Assembly: GCF_006363815.1 (NCBI RefSeq)
Contig: NZ_RRYT01000003.1
Coordinates: 1-64,000, forward strand
DNA length: 64,000 bases
From: Thermomonospora catenispora
Lineage (GTDB): Bacteria; Actinomycetota; Actinomycetes; Streptosporangiales; Streptosporangiaceae
Direction of reading: 5' to 3'
The notes below the pieces were generated by a model. The model was not told the origin of the DNA. It saw nothing but the letters and a program-made list of their open reading frames with translations, and searched no databases. The position numbers and the translations under genes are program-made. The stretch's first letter is position 1. Every line of letters starts with the position of its first letter. This document shows positions 24,270-33,276 of the stretch, one piece after another.

Positions 24270-25490
24270 GTGAGTGACAAGGGTGCGGCGCCCATGGGTC
24301 GTGCGACGGTCGAGCACGCCCTGGCGACGCTCCGTGACGAACGTGATCGCATCTCCGCCTCCCTGCTGGACCTGGAGCAGCACCACGGCCATCGGCTGCT
24401 CAAGGGCGCCCGCCTGAGCGGGGGCACTCGGGACCGATGGGAGCGGGCCCAGGCCGCGCTGACCTTCCTGTGGCGGCTGTTCGACGCCTACCAGGGCGTC
24501 CTGGAGGAGGCGACCGAGCTGCAGCGGCGGCGGCCGAGCGAGGCGACCCTCCGAAGGCTGACGGAGCTGCTGACCGGCCCGTCCGTGGAGGTCCCGCGGG
24601 ACGAGATCACCCTCCGGCGGCGGACCCTGCTCGGGCCGGACCGCGAGAGGTGCACCCTCCAGGAGGCCAAGGAGCAGATGACCGAGGCCTATCGGGAGGT
24701 CACCGAGCTGGTCTCGGCCGTGGACGCGGCCTGGGAGGCGCTGCTGGAGCCGCTGGAGGCCGCCGAGCGGGAGTGGCGCGAGGCGGTGCGGCTGGCGCAG
24801 TCGCTGGGCGAGGGACGCGACGCCGAACTGGACCGGCTCGGCCGGGAGCTGGCCGCGACCGGGCAGCTGGTCCGGACCGATCCGCTGGCCCTGGTCGAGA
24901 ACGGGCGGGCCGACGCGGAGCGGATCGAGTCGCTGCGCGCCGGCCTCGCGGCGGTGCGCGAGGGCCTCGCCGAGGCCGCCCGGCTGCGCGCCGAGTACGA
25001 CGAGCGGGTCGCGGCGCTGGAGGCCGGGCTGAGCACCCTGGCCCAGGCCGTCGCCGCCGCCCGGAGCGCCTACCGGACCGTCCAGGTCAAGATCGCCGAC
25101 CCCGGCGTGCCGGAGCCCGCCGACCCCGGCCCCGTGCTGCGGGAGCGGCTGGACGCGCTGCCCGCGCTGCGCGCCGCCGGGCGCTGGTCCGACCTGGCCG
25201 CCCGGATGGCCGAGCTGGAGACGAACATCGCCGGGGCGGTGGAGCAGGCCGAACGCGCCCGCGCCCTCAGCACCGGCCTGTTGGAACGCCGCGACGAGCT
25301 GCGCGGCAGGTTGGACGCCTATCGGGTGAAGGCCGCGCGCCTGGGGTTCGCCGAGCACGACGAGCTGGCCCGGCTGCACGAGCAGGCCCGTGCGCTGCTG
25401 TGGACGGCCCCCTGCGATCTGCGGCGGGCCACCGTCGCGCTCACCCGGTATCAGCGAGCGCTCAGATCCTTGGAGACCGGGACGGACTGA
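24270..25490 (+). CDS. Coiled-coil protein, first gene of the PknG/GlnX operon
   Basis: The protein has 406 residues, with GTG 24270 preceded by a GGAGCGACG stretch. It is almost entirely helical with heptad-like Leu/Ala patterning (HALATLRDERDRISASLLDLEQ, LRRLTELL, ELDRLGRELAATGQLV, LRAGLAAVREGLAEAARLRAEYDERVAALEAGL). There is no signal or membrane segment. Its stop overlaps the pknG ATG by one base. I infer a scaffold or substrate for the kinase. No enzymatic motif is seen. Confidence 0.8.
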   Translation: MSDKGAAPMGRATVEHALATLRDERDRISASLLDLEQHHGHRLLKGARLSGGTRDRWERAQAALTFLWRLFDAYQGVLEEATELQRRRPSEATLRRLTELLTGPSVEVPRDEITLRRRTLLGPDRERCTLQEAKEQMTEAYREVTELVSAVDAAWEALLEPLEAAEREWREAVRLAQSLGEGRDAELDRLGRELAATGQLVRTDPLALVENGRADAERIESLRAGLAAVREGLAEAARLRAEYDERVAALEAGLSTLAQAVAAARSAYRTVQVKIADPGVPEPADPGPVLRERLDALPALRAAGRWSDLAARMAELETNIAGAVEQAERARALSTGLLERRDELRGRLDAYRVKAARLGFAEHDELARLHEQARALLWTAPCDLRRATVALTRYQRALRSLETGTD

Positions 25491-27859
25491 TGGAGAAGTG
25501 CACCAGACCCGGGTGCCCGGGTTACATCGAGGACGGCTTCTGCAACGTCGACGGACTCGCCCCGGAGCCCGCCCCCGCCGTCCCCCCGCCCCGGAGCGCC
25601 TCCGGCGCCACTCCGGGCATCGCCGCCGCACAGCCAGGCCAGGTGCGGTCCGCCTCGCCCACCCGGCCCTCCTCCGCGCCGTCCTCCGGCTCGCGAGGGA
25701 GCGGCTCGGGAGGGACGGGCTCGGGCCGCACCGGGTCGGGCCGGACGGGCTCGGGCCGCAGCACCCGCACCGGACGCACCGGCTCCACCGGGGCGTCGCG
25801 GCGCGGGATGCTCGGCGCGGGCCTGGTGGAGGTGCCGCCCGTTCCGTACCGGGACCCGGCCACCGCGGTCCTGAGCAAGCCGGAGGTCCCCGAGAACCGC
25901 CGGTTCTGCAGCGTCGACGGCGAGCCGGTGGGGCGCAGCCGGGACGGCCGGCCCGGGCGGACCGAGGGGTTCTGCCCCTCGTGCGGGCACCCCTACTCGT
26001 TCACCCCCAAGCTCAAGCCCGGCGACCTGGTCGGCGGCCAGTACGAGGTGCTGGGCTGCCTGGCGCACGGCGGGATGGGCTGGATCTACCTGGCCCGGGA
26101 CAAGAACGTCAGCGACAGCTGGCGGGTGCTCAAGGGCCTGCTGAACTCCGGTGACGCCGACGCGATGCAGGCCGCCGCGGCCGAGCGGGCCTACCTGGCG
26201 CAGGTCGACCACCCCAACATCGTCAAGATCTACAACTTCGTGCACCACCCGGACCCGCAGACCGGGGAGCTCGTCGGCTACATCGTCATGGAGTACGTCG
26301 GCGGGCAGTCGCTCAAGGACATCCTGTCCCGGCTGCGCAAGGAGCAGGGCGAGGAGGCCTCGCTGCCGCTGCCCCAGGTGATCGCCTACGGCCTGGAGGT
26401 GCTGCGGGCGATGGGCTACCTGCACAGCCGGGGGCTGCTGTACTGCGACTTCAAGCCCGACAACGCCATCCAGTCCGAGGAGCAGCTCAAGCTGATCGAC
26501 CTGGGCGGGGTGCGGCGGATCGACGACGAGGACAGCCCGATCTTCGGCACCACCGGGTACCAGGCGCCGGAGATCTCCACCGAGGGCCCGTCGATCAGCT
26601 CCGACCTGTACACGGTGGCGCGCACGCTGGCGGTGCTGAGCTTCCCGTTCCGCGGCTACACCGGCCGGTACGCCACCAGCCTGCCGCCGCGCGAGGAGGT
26701 GCCGCTGTTCCAGCGGTACGAGTCGTTCTACCGGCTCCTGCTGCGGGCGACCGATCCGGACCCCGCCGCCCGGTTCCAGGACGCGGCGGAGATGGCCGAG
26801 CAGCTCACCGGGGTGCTGCGGGAGGTGCTGGCCATCGACGACGGGCGGCCGCGGCCGGGGACCTCGACGCTGTTCGGGCCCGAGCAGCGGGCCGCGGGCA
26901 CGGAGATCGCCGCCGGGGGCGATCAGCGGGCCGTGCTGCCCTCGATGGACGCCCGGTCGGCGGCGGCCGCGCTCCCGGCGCCGCAGGTCGACGGGAACGA
27001 CCCGGCGGCGGGCTACCTGGCGGGCCTGACCGCGCGGGACCCGGCGGAGCTGGAGGCGGCGCTGAAGGCGGCGCCGGTGCAGTCGCCGGAGGTCGGGCTG
27101 ATGCTGGTCCGGGTCCGCATCGAGCGGGGGCGGTTCGCCGAGGCCGCCGAGCTGCTGGAGGAGCTGGACCGCACGACGCTGCCCGGCGACTGGCGGCTGG
27201 ACTGGTACGAGGGGCTGGCCGCGCTGGCCGCCGGGGACTGGCGGCGGGCGGTGGAGCTCTTCGACGGCATGTACGGCCTGCTGCCGGGGGAGCTGCCGCC
27301 GAAGCTGGCGCTGGCGTTCGCCCACGAGTGCGGCGGGGACCTTCCGGCGGCCGCCTACTTCTACGACCTGGTGGCGCGCACCGACCCCGGCTATGTGAGC
27401 GCGGCGTTCGGGGCGGCGCGGGTGCGGCTGGCGATGGGGGACCGCGCCGGGGCGGTGCGGATGCTGGACTCGGTGCCGCGGATCTCCGCCCACCACACGG
27501 CGGCGCAGCTGGCCGCGGTGTCGGCGGCGGTGCGCGGCTGGAGACCCGAGGAGCTGCCGCATCCGGCCCTGGTGGACGCCGGGCGGCGGCTGGCGGACCT
27601 GCAGGCGGACCGCAAGCTGGACGCCGAACGGGCCGGCCTGTTCACCGCGGAGGTCCTGGAGGCCGCGCTGCAGTGGACGCTGCACCACCGGCCGCCGCCG
27701 GACGTCCCCGAGGTGCTGGGCGTCCCCCTTCAGGAGAACGCGCTGCGCCGCAGGCTGGAGGCCGCCTACCGCGGCCTGGCCCGCCTCGCCGACCACGCCG
27801 AGGAACGGCACCGGCTGGTGAACCGGGCCAACGCCGTACGACCGCGGACGCTGGTGTGA
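25490..27859 (+). CDS. pknG: Serine/threonine protein kinase G
   Basis: The protein has 789 residues with the PknG layout: an N-terminal Cys motif (CTRPGCPGYIEDGFC), a Gly/Ser/Arg-rich linker, a rubredoxin-like region (about 138-172), the kinase domain (about 185-440) and a long TPR-like helical half (about 500-789). The kinase shows LAHGGMGWIYLARD, Lys215, YCDFKPDN with Asp320 and Asn325, and DLGG in place of DFG. YCD replaces HRD, a PknG family trait. The first rubredoxin knuckle reads CSVDGE with only one Cys, while the second (CPSC) is intact. Mycobacterial PknG phosphorylates GarA-type FHA proteins to control 2-oxoglutarate/glutamate flux. Confidence 0.93.
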   Translation: MEKCTRPGCPGYIEDGFCNVDGLAPEPAPAVPPPRSASGATPGIAAAQPGQVRSASPTRPSSAPSSGSRGSGSGGTGSGRTGSGRTGSGRSTRTGRTGSTGASRRGMLGAGLVEVPPVPYRDPATAVLSKPEVPENRRFCSVDGEPVGRSRDGRPGRTEGFCPSCGHPYSFTPKLKPGDLVGGQYEVLGCLAHGGMGWIYLARDKNVSDSWRVLKGLLNSGDADAMQAAAAERAYLAQVDHPNIVKIYNFVHHPDPQTGELVGYIVMEYVGGQSLKDILSRLRKEQGEEASLPLPQVIAYGLEVLRAMGYLHSRGLLYCDFKPDNAIQSEEQLKLIDLGGVRRIDDEDSPIFGTTGYQAPEISTEGPSISSDLYTVARTLAVLSFPFRGYTGRYATSLPPREEVPLFQRYESFYRLLLRATDPDPAARFQDAAEMAEQLTGVLREVLAIDDGRPRPGTSTLFGPEQRAAGTEIAAGGDQRAVLPSMDARSAAAALPAPQVDGNDPAAGYLAGLTARDPAELEAALKAAPVQSPEVGLMLVRVRIERGRFAEAAELLEELDRTTLPGDWRLDWYEGLAALAAGDWRRAVELFDGMYGLLPGELPPKLALAFAHECGGDLPAAAYFYDLVARTDPGYVSAAFGAARVRLAMGDRAGAVRMLDSVPRISAHHTAAQLAAVSAAVRGWRPEELPHPALVDAGRRLADLQADRKLDAERAGLFTAEVLEAALQWTLHHRPPPDVPEVLGVPLQENALRRRLEAAYRGLARLADHAEERHRLVNRANAVRPRTLV

Positions 27860-27860
27860 C

Positions 27861-28886
27861 ATGCCGGAGAACGAGATGAAGGCCGCCGGCTGCCCCGAGT
27901 GCGGGTACCCCGTCCTGCCGCACCACGGGTTCTGCGAGGCCTGCGGCGTCCCCCTGCGCGGGGCGGCCTCGCCCGCCCCGAAGGCGCGGGCGCGCCCCGC
28001 CGAGTGCGTCGAGTGCGGGAGCACCGAGATCAGCGACGGGTTCTGCGGGCAGTGCGGGCTGCGGCAGCCCGACGGGCGCGAGCACGTGGAGGTGACGACG
28101 CCGACGGCGGCCGGGGTCAGCGACCGGGGCCGCCGGCACAGCCGCAACGAGGACGCGATGGCGGTCGTCGAGACCGGCGGGCGGGTGATCGCGGTGGTGT
28201 GCGACGGGGTGTCCTCGGCCCCTCGTCCCGAGGAGGCCTCGCAGATCGCCGCCGAGACCGGGGCGGCGATGCTGACCGCCCAGCTGGACGCGGGCGCCGA
28301 CACCGAGGCGGCGACCCGGGCGGCGGTGCTGCGGGCGGGCAAGGCGGTCGCCGCGCTGGCCGCCTCCGAGCACGAGGCCCCCGCCTGCACGTACGTGTCG
28401 GCCGTGGTGGACGTCGGCGCCGTCACCGTGGGCTGGGTGGGGGACAGCCGGGCCTACTGGATCTCCGACGGCACCGGCGCCCGCCCGTCCACCGTGCTGA
28501 CCGCGGACGACTCGTGGGCGGCGCAGATGGTGGAGCTGGGGGTGCTCACGCCCGCCCAGGCCCACGCCGACGTCCGCGCGCACACCCTCACCTCCTGGCT
28601 CGGCGCCGACGCCGGTGAGCTGCGGCCCCGGGTGGAGAGGTTCGAGCCGGGCGGGCCGGGGGCGGTGGTGCTGTGCACCGACGGGCTGTGGAACTACCTG
28701 CCGGAGGCCGCCGAGCTGGCCGAGGCGGTGCACCGGGCCCGGGCCGGCGACCCCGCCCGCCCGCCGCTGGAGATCGCCGGCGAGCTGGTGCGCACGGCGC
28801 TGGACGCGGGCGGCCACGACAACGTCACGGTGGTGTTGATCCCTTTCCCGCCCCCTGAGGCGGGCTCCCCCTACCCGGCCGGATGA
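27861..28886 (+). CDS. PP2C-type protein phosphatase with two N-terminal zinc ribbons
   Basis: The protein has 341 residues. Zinc ribbons lie at 11-28 (C11, C14, C25, C28) and 49-65 (C49, C52, C62, C65). The PP2C domain follows with all acidic motifs: RGRRHSRNEDA, VVCDGVSSA, GWVGDSRAYW, CTDGLWNYL and GGHDNVTVV. It starts one base after the pknG stop. It is the natural antagonist of the kinase next door, or resets the FHA protein downstream. It is soluble, with no transmembrane helix. Confidence 0.92.
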   Translation: MPENEMKAAGCPECGYPVLPHHGFCEACGVPLRGAASPAPKARARPAECVECGSTEISDGFCGQCGLRQPDGREHVEVTTPTAAGVSDRGRRHSRNEDAMAVVETGGRVIAVVCDGVSSAPRPEEASQIAAETGAAMLTAQLDAGADTEAATRAAVLRAGKAVAALAASEHEAPACTYVSAVVDVGAVTVGWVGDSRAYWISDGTGARPSTVLTADDSWAAQMVELGVLTPAQAHADVRAHTLTSWLGADAGELRPRVERFEPGGPGAVVLCTDGLWNYLPEAAELAEAVHRARAGDPARPPLEIAGELVRTALDAGGHDNVTVVLIPFPPPEAGSPYPAG

Positions 28887-28901
28887 GGAGCGAAGCGAGC
28901 G

Positions 28902-30191
28902 ATGCCCGAGTTCACCATCAAGGTCGACCAGAACCGCTACCTGCCCGTGGGCGGTCGCGAGGTGCACGCCATCGTGACCGTGGAGGCCACCGGCGCGGGT
29001 GCGGCGGCCGCCGCGACCTCGGCCGCCGAGGTGATCATCATCGACACCTCCGGGTCGATGTCGTTCGGCGACAAGATGGCCGAGGCCAAGCGGGCGGCCA
29101 AGGCGGCGGTGGACGTGCTGCGCGACGGGGTGCGCTTCGCGGTGGTGGCGGGGTTCAACCTGGCCCGCCCGGTCTACCCGGCCGACGAGACGCTGGCGGT
29201 GGCCTCGCCGCAGACCCGTGAGGAGGCCAAGCGGGCGATCGGGCGGCTGGACGCCTCCGGCGGCACCGCGATCGGCTCCTGGCTGCGGATGGCGCACAAG
29301 CTGATGTCGCGGCACGGCGCGGGCGTGCGGCACGCCATCTTGCTCACCGACGGCAAGAACCAGCACGAGACCCCGGCCGAGCTGGACGCGGCGCTGGCCG
29401 AGGTGAACGGGGGCTTCGTGTGCGACTGCCGGGGCGTGGGCACCGACTGGGAGGTCGCCGAGCTGCGCAAGATCGCCTCGGCGATGCTGGGCAGCGTGGA
29501 CATCGTCGCCGACCCGCGCGACCTGGAGGCCGACTTCCGCGCGATGGCGGAGAAGGCGATGGGCAAGGCGGTCGCCGACGTGGCGCTGCGGGTGTGGACG
29601 CCCCAGAACGGGACGGTGAAGTTCCTCAAGCAGGTCGCGCCCTCCCTGGAGGACCTGACCGGCCGGCGGGTGGAGTCGGCCCCGCAGTCCGGCGACTATC
29701 CGACCGGCACGTGGGGCGATGAGATCCGCGACTACCACCTGTGCGTGCAGGTCCCGCCCAGCGACGTGGGCCGGCAGATGCGGGCGGCCTGGGTGAAGCT
29801 GGTCGTCCCCGACGGGGCGGGCGGCGAGCAGGTGCTGGCGTCGGGCAACGTGCTCGCCGAGTGGACCGACGACGAGGCCAAGTCCACCCAGATCAACCCG
29901 CGGGTGGCGGACTACACCGGGCAGGCGGAGCTGGCCGCGGCCATTCAGGAGGGGTTGGCGGCCCGCCGGGAGGGCGACGTGGACACCGCGACCGCTCGGC
30001 TGGGACGGGCGGTGGTGCTGGCCCGGCAGGCCGGCAACGAGCAGATCGGACGGCTGTTGGAGCGGGTCGTCGACGTGATCGACCCGGTGACCGGGACGGT
30101 CCGGCTCAAGAAGAACGTCGACAAGGTCGACGAGATGTCCCTCGACACCCGGTCGACGAAGACGGTGCGCACCCGCAAGGACGGAGGATGA
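28902..30191 (+). CDS. von Willebrand factor A domain protein
   Basis: The protein has 429 residues. The VWA domain covers about 20-215 with a complete MIDAS start DTSGSMS (Asp48, Ser50, Ser52) and SGGTAIGSWLRMA for the threonine ligand. A beta-rich middle (about 225-330) and a helical end (LAAAIQEGLAARREGDVDTATARLG, TPR-like) follow. GAGGAGCGAAGC precedes ATG 28902. It is probably a metal-dependent protein-protein adaptor in the phosphorylation pathway. Confidence 0.9.
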   Translation: MPEFTIKVDQNRYLPVGGREVHAIVTVEATGAGAAAAATSAAEVIIIDTSGSMSFGDKMAEAKRAAKAAVDVLRDGVRFAVVAGFNLARPVYPADETLAVASPQTREEAKRAIGRLDASGGTAIGSWLRMAHKLMSRHGAGVRHAILLTDGKNQHETPAELDAALAEVNGGFVCDCRGVGTDWEVAELRKIASAMLGSVDIVADPRDLEADFRAMAEKAMGKAVADVALRVWTPQNGTVKFLKQVAPSLEDLTGRRVESAPQSGDYPTGTWGDEIRDYHLCVQVPPSDVGRQMRAAWVKLVVPDGAGGEQVLASGNVLAEWTDDEAKSTQINPRVADYTGQAELAAAIQEGLAARREGDVDTATARLGRAVVLARQAGNEQIGRLLERVVDVIDPVTGTVRLKKNVDKVDEMSLDTRSTKTVRTRKDGG

Positions 30192-30194
30192 GCC

Positions 30195-30929
30195 ATGCCG
30201 ACCTGTCCGAACGGCCACTCCTCCGCCACGGACGACTACTGCGACGTCTGCGGGGAGCTGATGACGGGGGCGGCCCCGGCGCCGCCGCCCTCCTCCGCCG
30301 AGTCGGCGCCGGCCGGCGGGCCGGCGGAGGAGGGCGGGGCCTGCCCCTCCTGCGGCACGCCCCGGGTCGGGCGGTTCTGCGAGACCTGCGGCTATGACTT
30401 CGCGACCGGCCGGGCGCCGGAGCCCCGGCCGTTCCTCCAGCCCGCCGGGACGGACGGGCGGCTCGGGCCGCAGGCCTCCACGTCGGCGCCGATCTACCAG
30501 TGGACGGTGCAGGGGGCCGCGCCCGGCGGCTGGTCGGCGGTGGTGTCGGCCGACCGGGAGTACTTCGAGAAGGTGCTGGCCGAGCTGGGACCGGACGGGG
30601 AGAGGCTGAAGTTCCCGCCGTTCGCGCCGCCGCGCCGTTACCTGCTGGTCGGGCAGCAGGTGCGGATCGGGCGGCGCAGCGTCTCCCGGGGCTTCGTCCC
30701 CGAGATCGACCTGAGCACCCCGCCGGAGGACCCGGCGGTGTCGCACATCCACGCCGTGCTGATGGCCCGGCCGGACGGCACCTGGGTGCTGGTCGACCCC
30801 GGCTCCACCAACGGCACGACCGTCAACGACTCCACCGAGCCGATCCCGTTCAACGTGGAGGTGCCGGTGCACGACGGCGATCGCATCCATGTCGGCGCCT
30901 GGACCACCATCACCCTGCGGAAGGAGTGA
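30195..30929 (+). CDS. FHA-domain protein with double zinc ribbon (GarA-like role)
   Basis: The protein has 244 residues. Zinc-binding clusters are C4/C16/C19 with His8 and C50/C53/C62/C65. A Pro/Ala linker leads to an FHA domain at about 150-240 with RIGRRSVSRG, SHIHAVL and GSTNGTTVN, the phosphothreonine-binding loops. In mycobacteria the PknG target GarA is also a zinc-ribbon-like/FHA protein, so this gene may be the pathway's phospho-switch. It starts three bases after the VWA stop. Confidence 0.92.
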   Translation: MPTCPNGHSSATDDYCDVCGELMTGAAPAPPPSSAESAPAGGPAEEGGACPSCGTPRVGRFCETCGYDFATGRAPEPRPFLQPAGTDGRLGPQASTSAPIYQWTVQGAAPGGWSAVVSADREYFEKVLAELGPDGERLKFPPFAPPRRYLLVGQQVRIGRRSVSRGFVPEIDLSTPPEDPAVSHIHAVLMARPDGTWVLVDPGSTNGTTVNDSTEPIPFNVEVPVHDGDRIHVGAWTTITLRKE

Positions 30930-30935
30930 CCCGCC

Positions 30936-32426
30936 GTGACGGTGACCGCTCAGTCCCCGGCGGGGCCGACGCCCGCCGTTCCCGATCCGACCCCTCCCGC
31001 CGGGCCTCCGCGGCCCGGCGCCGTCCGGCGGCTGGCCCGGCGGATCCACCTGCGCACCGTGCCGGCCCGGATCCGGGCGATGACGCTGGTCGCGGTGGTG
31101 GCGGTGGGCGTGCTGTTCGGCGCGGCGTCCTGGGCGATCGGCAACGCCCGCGACGGCCTGGCGACCATCGGGCACGACGCCGGCCCGCAGGTGGTGGCGA
31201 CCGGCGACCTGTTCTTCGCGTTGAACGACATGGACGCCCAGGTCGCCAACGTGCTGCTGTTGGGCCGCGACCGCGATCTGGGGCGCGGCCGGGAGGCCTC
31301 GCTCCGGCTGTACGCGCAGCGCCGCAGCGAGGCCTCCCGGGCGCTGCTGCAGGCCGCCCAGCTCGCCGGGGACGACCGCACCGAGCAGCGCACCGTTCAG
31401 GCGGTGCTGGACGGCCTGGGGGAGTACGAGCGGCTGGCCGCCCGGGCGATCCAGCTCGACGAGCAGCGGCCGCACCCGGCCGGGCCGCCGTCCGATGAGG
31501 TGCTGGCGCTGTATCGCGAGGCCACCGACCTGATGAAGCTGAAGCTGCTGCCGCAGGCCTACAACCTGACGCTGGAGAGCGGGTCGATCGTCCGCAAGAC
31601 CTATGAGCGGGAGCACTCCTCGCTGGTGGCCGGGCGGCTGTGGGTGCTGGGCTCGGGGCTGGCCGTGGTGGCGGCGCTGGCGGCCGTCCAGGTGTATCTG
31701 GCGCGGCGGTTCCGGCGGCTGGTGAACCCGGCGCTGGCGCTCGCCACGCTCGGGGCGGTGGCGCTGACGGCCGCGGTCGCGGTGCTGGTGGGGACGCAGG
31801 CCGGGCTGCTGCGCAAGGCCAAGGAGGAGGGGTTCGACTCGGTGCTGGCGCTGTCGCGGGCGCGGGCGATCGGCAACAGCGCCTACGCCGACGAGGGCCG
31901 CTATCTGCTGGACCCGGTGCGCCGCGACACCTACGAGCAGGTGTACTTCGACAAGTCCCAGTCGATCCTGTACCTGGACGCCGAGCGGACCAAGAGCCTG
32001 GCCGACTACTACGTCAACCTGGACGCCGCGGTGAACGCCTACCGGTCCCAGCCGCGGGCGACGTTCCTGGGGTTCTTCGGCGATCAGGCGCGGGCGGCGC
32101 GGCCCGGCGGCGCGGAGGCCGCCGCCGTGACGCGGGTGCTGGAGCGGTACCGGGAGTTCCAGCGCAAGGACCGCTCCGTGCGCGAGATGGTGGCCGGCGG
32201 CCGGCTGGGGGAGGCGCTGAGGCTGCATCTGGACGGTCGGGAGTTCTCCCGGTACGACGCCGCGCTGGTGGAGTTGGCCCGCATGCACCGCGCCACCTTC
32301 ACCGGCGCCATCCGCCAGGGCGACCGCGGGCTGCGCGGCTGGGACGTCGCGCTGCCCGTCGCGTCCGCCGCCCTGGTCGTCTTGATCCTGCTGGGGGTCC
32401 GGCCGCGTCTGGCCGAGTACCGCTGA
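30936..32426 (+). CDS. glnX: GlnX-like membrane sensor
   Basis: The protein has 496 residues, with GTG 30936 after AAGGAG. Four membrane helices are visible: about 45-68, 227-250, 263-288 and 467-490. Two large extracytoplasmic helical domains lie between 1-2 and 3-4. The layout and the NARDGLATIGHDAGPQVVATGDLFFALNDMDAQVAN region resemble mycobacterial GlnX, which relays amino-acid binding by GlnH to cytosolic PknG. No kinase or HAMP domain is seen. The glnX name rests on architecture and neighbours. Confidence 0.82.
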   Translation: MTVTAQSPAGPTPAVPDPTPPAGPPRPGAVRRLARRIHLRTVPARIRAMTLVAVVAVGVLFGAASWAIGNARDGLATIGHDAGPQVVATGDLFFALNDMDAQVANVLLLGRDRDLGRGREASLRLYAQRRSEASRALLQAAQLAGDDRTEQRTVQAVLDGLGEYERLAARAIQLDEQRPHPAGPPSDEVLALYREATDLMKLKLLPQAYNLTLESGSIVRKTYEREHSSLVAGRLWVLGSGLAVVAALAAVQVYLARRFRRLVNPALALATLGAVALTAAVAVLVGTQAGLLRKAKEEGFDSVLALSRARAIGNSAYADEGRYLLDPVRRDTYEQVYFDKSQSILYLDAERTKSLADYYVNLDAAVNAYRSQPRATFLGFFGDQARAARPGGAEAAAVTRVLERYREFQRKDRSVREMVAGGRLGEALRLHLDGREFSRYDAALVELARMHRATFTGAIRQGDRGLRGWDVALPVASAALVVLILLGVRPRLAEYR

Positions 32427-32448
32427 GCCGCAGCATCGGAGGTGGAAG

Positions 32449-33276
32449 ATGCGCATTCCCCGTACCGCCGCGCTGGCGTCGGCCGCCGCCGTGGCCGTGG
32501 GCGTGCTGACCGGCTGCAGCGCCGGCGGGGGCGAGTCGATCCTGGACCGGGAGACCTTGACGATCGGGGTGAAGGCCGACCAGCCGGGGCTGGGGCTGCG
32601 GCGGTCGGACGGCGAGTTCGTCGGGTTCGACGTGGACGTGGCCCGCTATGTGGCGGGCAAGCTGGGCTTCTCCGACCAGGAGATCCGCTTCACCGAGACC
32701 CCCTCGAACGTGCGGGAGCAGGTGCTGGAGCAGCGGCGGGTGGACATGGTGGTGGCGTCGTACTCGATCACCGCCAGCCGCAAGACCAAGGTCACCTTCG
32801 CGGGGCCGTACTACGTGGCGCATCAGGACACGCTGGTCCGCGCCGGCGACTCGGCCGTGCGGAACGTGCGGGACCTGGCGAACCGCCGCCTGTGCAAGGT
32901 CACCGGGTCCAACTCCTGGCGGCGGGTGACCGAGGAGCGGGGGGTGCCGGCCCGGCTGGTGGAGACCACCACCTACAGCGACTGCGTGGACCGGCTGATC
33001 AGGGGCGAGGTGGACGCGGTGAGCACCGACGACCTGATCCTGGCCGGGTTCGCGGCCCAGCGCGGGAACGCCGTCAAGATCATCAACGCGCCGATCTCCG
33101 ACGAGAAGTACGGGATCGGGCTGCACAAGGGGGACCTGGACGGCTGCGAGGCGATCAACCGGGCGCTCACCGAGATGTACCAGGACGGGACGGCGGCGCG
33201 GCTGCTGGACAAGTGGTTCGGGCGGACCACGCTGCGGACGACCGACAGCGTGCCGCAGTTCGAGGGCTGCTCCTGA
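32449..33276 (+). CDS. glnH: GlnH-like amino-acid-binding lipoprotein
   Basis: The protein has 275 residues. A lipoprotein signal ends in VLTGC (Cys23). The mature part is a periplasmic-binding-protein family 3 domain: TIGVKADQPGLGLR, FVGFDVDVARYVAGKLG, VDMVVASYSITASRKTKVTFAGPYY, and DAVSTDDLILAGF. No ABC permease or ATPase genes are adjacent, which supports a sensing rather than transport role, as for mycobacterial GlnH with GlnX. It closes the operon. Confidence 0.9.
   Translation: MRIPRTAALASAAAVAVGVLTGCSAGGGESILDRETLTIGVKADQPGLGLRRSDGEFVGFDVDVARYVAGKLGFSDQEIRFTETPSNVREQVLEQRRVDMVVASYSITASRKTKVTFAGPYYVAHQDTLVRAGDSAVRNVRDLANRRLCKVTGSNSWRRVTEERGVPARLVETTTYSDCVDRLIRGEVDAVSTDDLILAGFAAQRGNAVKIINAPISDEKYGIGLHKGDLDGCEAINRALTEMYQDGTAARLLDKWFGRTTLRTTDSVPQFEGCS

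Noticed and set aside
24437-25489. In-frame upstream extension of pknG
   Set aside because: It would run in another frame through the coiled-coil gene and yields Arg/Gly/Ala-rich sequence. The PknG family start matches ATG 25490.
25451-28426. Long minus-strand open frame (991 codons) opposite pknG and the PP2C gene
   Set aside because: It is antisense to two genes with complete catalytic motifs, and its low-complexity translation is a compositional artefact.
27642-32456. Very long open frame on the minus strand (over 1,600 codons) across the PknG/GlnX operon
   Set aside because: It is antisense to five well-supported genes and its Gly/Pro/Arg/His-rich translation has no domain. High-GC DNA creates such frames opposite real coding frames.
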